The notes below the pieces were generated by a model. That model was not told where the DNA came from and ran no database searches. It was given only the letters and a program-made list of their open reading frames with translations. This document shows, piece after piece, positions 55,869-64,000 of a DNA stretch of 64,000 bases (its first letter is position 1; each line of letters opens with the position of its first letter). This DNA comes from Lycocorax pyrrhopterus obiensis (taxonomy: Eukaryota; Chordata; Aves; Passeriformes; Paradisaeidae). The stretch lies in assembly GCA_014706295.1 (NCBI GenBank), contig JACSVZ010000002.1, forward strand, positions 58,737,617 to 58,801,616, written 5' to 3'. The position numbers and the translations under genes were made by a program.

Positions 55869-58800
55869 GTCAAGGTTTAATTAACACAGATGAAATAATC
55901 TGCCACTTCCTGTGAGAGCATTTCTGCTTTGCTGTAGCACTTCAGCCTTTCTATGTCCCTGATTTGGTATTAAATAGATAATACTGATCAACTGAATGTG
56001 ATAATGCTAACTTCAAATTTATATTAATTAAACTTTTATTTTGAAGTACTCTTACCTTAATTTTAGGCCTTGCATTTACACATTCCTGGACAAAGAACTG
56101 ATCGGATGTTGGAAACAATCCTAGACTTGGCACAAAACTTCTGGACAACTCCATTTTGGCTGATGGCTTTGATGCACATGACCATGTTAACATTAGAGCA
56201 TTTGCTCTTATTCTATGGGCAGTAACAAGAACATTTAGTAATGGCGAGTCAAAAAGAGAAAGAAAAATCTGAGTTTTTCTAAATCTGTAAGTAGAACTAG
56301 GGATGACTTGCCAATGAGTCAGTGTTTTAGTGACTAACTAGCAATACTAGAATTGCACTACTAATACAAAAACTGTTTTGTCACAATAATAAACAGGATA
56401 GAAATAACAAACATTAACTTCACCAGCCAGAAAATCCATGTGCCTGAATGATCTGTTCCCTCACCTGCACTTCTCCTGGAAGCATGCCCTTGGTGCCTTC
56501 TGGAAAGAATGAGTTTGCTTTGTTTGCTGCTTTTGCATCTTTTTAGGAGCAAGATGGAGTCTTTAGGCCTTTTGTAGAAATGGTACCCTCAAAACCTCAC
56601 ACTGTTTTTTAATACATCATATTTTGCTCATATGTAAGATATTCAGAAGCTGCAGATGCTTCAGAGGGATACATGACTGACAATATGCTCCTTAGAGAAA
56701 AATTTGGGGAATGCAAGAGGAAGGGCAAGGAATGCAAAATCCCTGCAAGTGTACTAGCTCTAGACATGTGGTCTGCTTTCAGCTATTGGGTTGTTTCTGT
56801 CCATTTGGGGTCTTCTTAACTTGTTTTACTTCCATTATTGCGAATCTCCTTCAAATTACATTCTGAACAGCTTTTAATAGGTATGATAATTTATTTTTTC
56901 CCCCGTTGGGGTTTCCTAGCATAACTGTAAAATCCCCCCTGTCCTTTACAAAGAAGAGGACCTCAGCCTGGTTACCACAAGGCTGGTGATCCAGAGACAA
57001 CTACCTGCTTATGCGTCCTGGTTTTCTTGTGCCTGCAGATAACACACCGAGACATCGAAGTGTGGATTATATTACTTGGTTTGGTGTTGGCTGATGTGAG
57101 GAACAGCTCAGCCCCACAAATACAAAGAAGCACAGAGGCAGGATGGGGAATCCCTGTAGCCCAGTAACAGGAAGGAAGCCCCTGTCCCAAAGCTGCCCTG
57201 GGAAAGCCATAAGCCTTGCTGTCCAGCTGTGAGTCCCAGATGATGATCCTGCTGCTGTAGAGGCTCCCTGTGTCTGGCCTCCGGATGCTGGGCTTGCCAT
57301 AGCACATTTACGGGAGGAACCAAAGGTGGGGAAAGGGACGGAGGGAAGCAACAAGCATAGGAAAGGAGAGGGGAAAGGGGATGAAAGGAGCTGGTTGTGT
57401 GTGAACAGGTGGCTGCCATTTACACTTAAAGTCATTGTGCTTTGGTCATTACATTAAGGCTGCACCCTCTGCTGCACTGGCACGTTCTGTCCTGTTCCAC
57501 CAGGAAACTCCATTTCTAGCTACTATAAATACGCTTCCATTTAAAGATAGCTTTTTCTTTAGGAATCACAGGAGAATTTAAAGTACCACTTAGGATTGTG
57601 TTTCACTATTTTTCCCATATCTTCAAATCTAGGAGGTACAGAACAGCAAAAAACACACCAGAGGGCTTTTGGACCCTGCAAGTTGTTTTAAAGATAAAAT
57701 TTTGGCTTTGTTTTTGAAAACACTCTGGCACTTCTAAATGTACAAGATGTAAGTACAGCTTGATAAAGCACACTTAACAACATTTCCCCTTCCCCAGCTT
57801 TCATTCCATAATTGTGTCTTCCATATGTGCTACCTACTGAATAAAATCATAACAAATAGTGCATGTAAGATATACAGGTATGCGTAAAGGACATCACATA
57901 TTTAATTTGTGACATCAGTAGATTATTACTTGATTTTCCTTTTTGGCACTTGTAAGAACACTTTTAAACCAAGCTACTTTTTGACTTTGTCCTTTTAAGG
58001 TGCTATGTGATGGACTTCATTATATTTTTGAGAGGCTGCTTATTCTCAGGCTTTCCATGAGAAGCACGTGGGCACACAGAAGGGTGAGGGGCTCACAGCT
58101 TTTGTCTGGGATGTCGATACCCACATCTGCCTCTGTTCCACTGGAGGAGCTGAGCTTCGGAGGATGGCAATCCACCAGCACAGCCAAGGATGTAGGAAGA
58201 AGCGTCCGGCGAAGGAAGTCAGGAAGCTGAAGCATGAAGTGTATGCAGTGCTTCCAAGCAGTCAATTTCAATTTTAATTTTATGTTTCTTTACACAGCTC
58301 TTGCTCTCACTACCCCACGGCCTTGTCCCAGTGCACGACTCTCTCTCTCCATTCTTCTCAGACACACACTGCTTCTGCTTTCCTAGCAAAGACATCAGAG
58401 TTCTCTAAATAACTTCCTTCACTCTTAAACTTGATATGTAAATTATGCAGATCTATATATATTTTTATTACAAACAGCTACAGAAGCTGGGATAAACAAG
58501 GCACCTTTCAACATTTTTATTAAGGCATTTTGAGAAGTATTCAGGATTAATGCTTACTGACAAAGTTCTACCCTAATTCACTCATGTCACTCAAGCGTAG
58601 GTACAAATGGGAATAGGCACTGATCTGTAATTCAGTAATTATAATGTCATCTTGACAGAACTTGCTAGCTAATTTATAGAATAGCAAGAATAAAACAATT
58701 TCATTGTAGCTAAGCTGATTAGTTTTAGCAAGTTTAACTAAGACTGATTTAAACAGTGTGACACAAACTGGTGACAAAAAATGGAACTTTATGCCTTCCC

Positions 58801-61800
58801 CTTCCTTTTTTATTTAACCTGCCAGTCTACATTGATTTTTTTTTTCTGTTTGAAAGTAGAAGCAACTGCACAATTGTCAATTAGCAGCATAAATTATTTC
58901 ATACCACCCACATCCCTTCTTGCAAAGCTTGCAGACTGTGTTCATACAGAAATAAATGTATAGCAGTGAATGAATTATACACAGCCCTTCAAAGATTACT
59001 AATTGAGAGAGAATTATAGGTGCTAAAACATGTAAGAAAATGAATAAAGCTCTTTGGATGCTTTAAAATATCTCACTGTAGGTGCAGGTTATGATGTAAT
59101 TTTTAACACAATTCCATAGTACAGAAAAACATAAAAATAACCTTTGGAAAACATTCCAGCAGCAATTTGGTCCTTAAACACCATATGGAGAAGTAACTAA
59201 TCCTATACACAACTAGATGATTCAGTGGGATAATCCACAGAAGAATTTCCATATGGCATTCTCAGTGTTCTTCAACACATCCTTTTCTAGCTCCAGCCCA
59301 TGCTTTTGAAATGTTGGCAGATGCACTGCTGCTACAGAAGCCTGAGTTGAAAAGCAAAATGAATACCCATTTTATCTGTATCCAAAGACACAGATGACAC
59401 ATGGATGTGTCATCACTAGCTAAATGCTGTTATTTGTCCTCTTGGACGGTGAGCCAAGGGCAGCAAGAAGATAGGATTTCAACTGGCATAAAGCACAGCC
59501 CATCTCTGCTATGGTACAGGTGTGCCAGACTCGAGTTTAGATCCAGATTTAGATCATTAGGATGGTTGAAGGATTTGACTGGACTGAACAGGATTCCATT
59601 TGAAACACTCTTTTCCCACATTCCCAGACTCCAGGATCTGCCAGTGTAATTTCCCTCATTGCCAGAAATCAACTTTTTTTTTCCTTCTATCAATCCCTTC
59701 ATGTTATTCTAGAAATCATTTTGAAATGATCTGTCCAATTAGAGGGTCTTTTACATGAAGGTACTCCAGACACTTTCTAGCAACCCTGGCCCTCATGCAG
59801 TGGTGTTGAAGGCAGAAAATTGATACAGATGCATTAATACATATTTCCATTATAAAGAGTACACAGCACAGAGACTGCAGAGCATACAAAGCAGCATAGA
59901 GAGCAAAAAGCATCTGGCCAAATAGCAGACATGTATCTTGGTGACTTCTTTGGGCATTATTTTTAGCATCACCTTCTTTAGCACGGAAGGACACAGTAAT
60001 TACACTTCACTGATGAATTCTTCTCTGTCAAAGAGAATGAATGGTCTTGATGCTCCCATCAGTCCACAACCTGGTTTTAAGTTATCCATTTTATAAACTC
60101 TGTTACCAAGAAGTGTATTTTACTTCACCCAGCATTCTCATTTGAAGAGAAGCAGACATGGCTCTAATCCTGTAACTAATTTCAGGAGCTTAAAATTTAG
60201 ACTGACAGGTGACTTTAGTTTCAGGTGGTTTGCTCTGCTAAGAAAAGTTATGCAGTGTGAAGCAGAGCCAGATTTCTTATGGTACCTTTATGAATATCAA
60301 AAATGTCTCTGAGCAAATATGAGATCCATTTCAAATTCCTTTCTAAAACAATAGAACAATTTCTTAACTTATGCTCACTGATGATGACAGAATCTTATTT
60401 ACTTCTTTATTACCTTCACAGTAAATTTTAATTAATTATATATTCTTCAATTATTTAATCACTTTCAGTTGGCTATCCTTCCAGACTTGATGTAGGCAAC
60501 ATTAATTATTTGCCTATGGCAAGATTTTATGAACTCTAATATGCACCACATGTTCAACTTGCTCAAAATTAATTGCAGACATTGTATTTGGCATTAATGT
60601 ACATCTTTAATTCACTTTAATTTCACATCTGTGTTTCTTTATATACAGCATTCTTTATCAGCATAAATGCACACTGCTTCTGATATAATAGCAGCCACCA
60701 AACCCAGCTTTTGTATTAACATTTCACCTTTTAATATAAATCTAGTTTTCTGGGTTTAAAAAAAAAGAAGAAGTAATTAGAAAATAATCTTTCTTATTCA
60801 TTATTAGTTTCTTGAAATGCTGGCTGAGATCTAACAGAGAAAATATAAAGTCGCTAAGCTTTGCCTGAACAAGAAGGTTTGCCCGTTTAAGAAAAAAATG
60901 TCTTCGAAAGAGGCTTTGCTGTGGAAATCCATCCTTAGCCTGAAGAAACAGGCAACAGCCTCCCTTACTAGCTAGCAGCTTGTTAGGGACAGCCCCAGCA
61001 CTGGTCTCACAGTTCCTATCAGTTTGCCCAGAGACACATCCGAGGCAGCTGTAAAGCCCTGCCTGTTCCAACCTGGAGGTGAAACCCAACAAGCCCCAGC
61101 ACAGGAACACCCTTCAACACGTGCTAGGAATCTGGCACTGGCTTATCATGCAAATATCTAGTGGTTGATACACAGATTAGGCAAATTAATGCTAATTAGG
61201 GTAAGTTCACAAGTGCGGTAAGCACCTTTCCAATTACAAGGTGTAGATATCCTGAGAACTACAGCAACGCAACACTGCACATCTCGAATGAGATACAATA
61301 TGTAACATTCAAATACAGAACACTGTTTTTCAGTCCACAAAGTACTCTGCCGAAACACACAGAGATTTGCCACATTGGCAATTTGGATTTAAGAAAAAAG
61401 TGGCATCATTTTACTTTCTGAGGGGATCCTGATCATGTCAGATCTCTTTCAGTAGAACATGTTTTTGGACCAGTAACTCAGACCATGGCTACATCAGAAT
61501 CTTCACCTATTGCTGAGGGAGACCTCAACATAAACTACGGAGTAACACTCAGCAATTTTTAGGGTAAGAAGGCAGGATCAAATGCTACTCAACACAAAAT
61601 ATAATAAACTAATTATTCAAGATGATACAAAAAGTGTAGCTGAATGAGCAGACTTTATTACATTCCAGGCAACAGGAAATATAGCATACAGAATAAAGTG
61701 TCCCTTTTCCCTTAGCAGCCGACAGGAGCAGCAAAAAACAACGTAACACTTGAAGAACAGTTTCTGTCTTACCACCAGACTTTAAAATTATGCTGTCAGC

Positions 61801-62734
61801 ATACTTGTAGCAAGCTGCTTTACACTGAGGCACTTAAATATTTCAAGTCCCAGAATTCCACTTCTCATTCTTAAATATTGGGTAGGAATCAATTTCAAAT
61901 GGATGCTGCTTTAAAAAGGCCAATGAACACGGTTTAACCGGAAAACAGTAGCCTGCAGATTCAACATCCAGACTCCCAAAGACAAAGTCTTTGCTTTCTA
62001 GAACAATAAGTTTAAACTTCATACCACCCTTACAGAAAGCCAAATTTTAGAAGCTTATATTATTTCAAAGTTCAGTTTGCTGCTTTAAAGTGAAGGAAAT
62101 ACTTTCAGTGGTCTCGACTATTTCATCTGGAACTGAAGAGGTGACTTAGAGTGACAACGAATGACCTTTGAATTTTAAGACCCACCTGCATCTTTTCCCT
62201 GCCAGTTTGCTTGAGGACAAATTATTGTTGCTAATGTCTTAGCACATAAGTGGCACTCAGGGCAAGCGGGATGCACAGCAGTTCACCCTCATCCAAAATC
62301 AAGCCAAATTAAACCATTTAGCATTACTGGGGAAAAAACGCATCTAAACTGTTCAGGCCTCTGGTATTTTCAGAGACACTAAACCAGCCCATAAATTCGG
62401 CCGTCAGGCTAACTTTCCTTTGGGATCTGCTGCCGCCTCGTGGGCTCGCCGTGAATTTTAAGTCCCAAAATAGAAAATCAACAGAAGTTACCCTTGGATT
62501 GTGGGAGGAAAGCCCAGCTATTCAACTGATAAGTAACTTCACTTACACACCAGCATAATCTCTATCCTGGTATGAAAAGATTTTTGTGTAATTAGGTTAC
62601 AGTTGCGACTTTTCACTTTCTTGAATTCACAATTATAACAATAAAAGACTTCAAATTAAAATACAACTAAATGTAATTTTTTACAGCTTTGCTCGACAAA
62701 GAAGTAATACACTTCAATCACTCTATATGGGTGT

Positions 62735-62749
62735 AGAGAGAGAGAGAGA
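62735..62749 (+). repeat. (AG)n microsatellite
   Basis: About seven perfect AG units; a likely length-polymorphic site. Confidence 0.85.
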
Positions 62750-63212
62750 AAACTCTTTCAACTTATTGGAGTGTTCTCCTGTATTGCCTTGGTTTTCTTG
62801 TTTTTTGATTTGTTTTGTGGACCATTTATGAACTTGATATTGGAATTAAAGGGTTCCTACAGATTCCCCAGGCTATAAGACCATGGAGTCACTAATAGCT
62901 GGGTAGTTTGTCATTGGAGAAGGAAGTCACTGGGATACTAGATTGGGAAAAGGAAAAGCAGTTTGTGGGACACCGAATTCTATGGGTTCTTAAAAATTTT
63001 CCTGTTTTATTTTTGCTGGGAAATCTGATAACGGGATGCTAAGGTGCTCATCCAAAAAGCCTGGAGTTGTCAGAAGCTGATCCATCCACCTCGGAACGGC
63101 CAGACTTAAGAGGCAAAACAGTCACACGCTATGAAATGAGCAGTAACTTAAGTTAATTTTAACTTCATTGGATAGCTTACATTTCAATTCTCTTTAATTC
63201 TTGAAAAAACAA

Positions 63213-63222
63213 GGGGGGGGGG
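63213..63222 (+). repeat. Poly-G run (10 bases)
   Basis: Ten consecutive G residues in AT-rich surroundings. The length may also reflect sequencing or assembly error. Confidence 0.85.
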
Positions 63223-63522
63223 TAGTTTGATCTCTACACGGAAAATAAACTGCAGTGGTGGCCCTACTGTACAGAGGTTTCTTCAGTTAGAGACTCTTTA
63301 ATCGTACAGCCTGTGGACTGAATCTGACACTGATGATGGATCAGCATCAAGGTGTAGCCATGACAGCCTCCTCACCTCTGCCCTTTGGGGGCGTCCTCTC
63401 AGCCCAGGGGTCATTCCTCTCCATAACCCATGCTTGGGGCCAGTAAGGCCATTTCTCCCTCACGGTCACTAGACATACAAAGTAATTTCAAGCAGAAAAC
63501 ATTGTTGTAAAGTTGCCTTACA

Positions 63523-63875
63523 ATCATAGAAATCATAGAACGGTTTTGGTTAGAAGAGACCTTAAAGATCGTTGTGTTCCAAGCCCCCTGCCATGGGCAG
63601 GGACACCTCCCACCAGACGAGGCTGCTCAGGGCGCCATCCAACCTGGCCTTAAACACTGCCAGGGATGGGGCATCCACAGCTTCTCTGGGCAACCTGTTC
63701 CAGTAACTCACCACCCTCTGAGTAAAGAATTTCTTCCGAATACCTAATCTAAATGTATACTCTTTCAGTTAAAAACTATTCCCCTTTGTCCTGCCACTAT
63801 TTGCCTGGGTAAGAAGTCACTCTCCCTCCTCTTCATAAGTCCCCTTTAAATACCGTAAGGCTGCAACCAACGCTC
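63523..63875 (-). mobile_element. CR1 LINE 3' fragment, minus strand (about 350 bp)
   Basis: Begins with the terminal repeat in reverse complement (ATCATAGAAATCATAGAA), then TTTTGGTTAGAAGAGACCTTAA, CTGCCATGGGCAGGGACACC, CCATCCAACCTGGCCTTAAA, CTCTGGGCAACCTGTTCCAG and, on the right, CCCCTTTAAATACCGTAAGG. Truncated at about 63875. It differs from the copy at 50.5 kb in both terminal repeat and body, so it probably belongs to a different subfamily. Confidence 0.93.
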
Positions 63876-64000
63876 TAAAAGTGATGTGTAGAATTCTGTT
63901 AATAATTCAAATACTATACATAAACGGAAATAAACTAATTCAACCGAGTCTGTGCCTCCTTCTCCTCTCCTTAGTCCTCTTTTCAGACCGAGCCCGAGTG
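63876..64000. other. Window end, nothing recognised
   Basis: AT-rich, then a pyrimidine-rich stretch reaching the window edge. Too short to judge. Confidence 0.5.

Larger units (their letters stand above)
55869..63522. other. Intergenic DNA, no gene recognised
   Basis: AT-rich sequence. Notable parts are a GC-richer patch at about 56980-57420 of unknown origin, an AT-rich stretch with several AATTAAT-type sites at 60400-60760, an (AG)n tract at 62735-62749 and a G10 run at 63213-63222. In mammals ALG2 and SEC61B lie downstream of TGFBR1, but I see no sequence resembling either. Confidence 0.6.

Overview
This window is vertebrate nuclear DNA, almost certainly from a bird. It carries one intron-containing, vertebrate-type protein gene. 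It also holds several CR1 retrotransposon 3' ends, with the avian-typical sequence and terminal octamer repeats, and LTRs that resemble ERVL-type LTRs known from songbird genomes. A neoavian, perhaps passerine, source is an inference from the LTRs only.

The one gene that can be supported is TGFBR1 (TGF-beta type I receptor, ALK5) on the plus strand. It is complete from start codon (5795) to stop codon (36709-36711) in nine coding exons, with canonical GT..AG borders throughout. The joined exons encode 506 residues: signal peptide, cysteine-rich ligand-binding ectodomain, one membrane helix, GS domain and serine/threonine kinase. From exon 4 onward the product reads essentially identical to the mammalian receptor. 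The signal peptide, ectodomain and stalk differ. The gene starts inside a CpG island (about 4.9-6.55 kb) with GC boxes, a CCAAT box and no TATA box. It ends with a 3' UTR of about 4.26 kb whose best poly(A) signal is at 40951. That UTR holds clean seed matches for let-7, miR-181 and miR-133.

Layout: 1-4.3 kb, upstream DNA with no recognisable gene; 4.3-4.85 kb, an LTR-like segment next to the promoter; 4.9-6.55 kb, CpG island and exon 1; 5.88-36.59 kb, exons 1-9 and introns, including a GT-rich G-quadruplex candidate and a homeodomain/POU-site cluster in intron 4, a motif-array repeat in intron 6 and an old LTR in intron 8; 36.71-40.98 kb, 3' UTR; 41-64 kb, gene-free DNA with four CR1 pieces, one well-preserved solo LTR and a second, inverted relative of the intron 6 motif array.

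I found no undescribed multi-gene system, CRISPR array, tRNA or rRNA. The most informative observation is a pair of in-frame splice acceptors 12 nt apart at exon 3. They would add or remove four stalk residues, the same position and length as the known mammalian TGFBR1 isoform difference.
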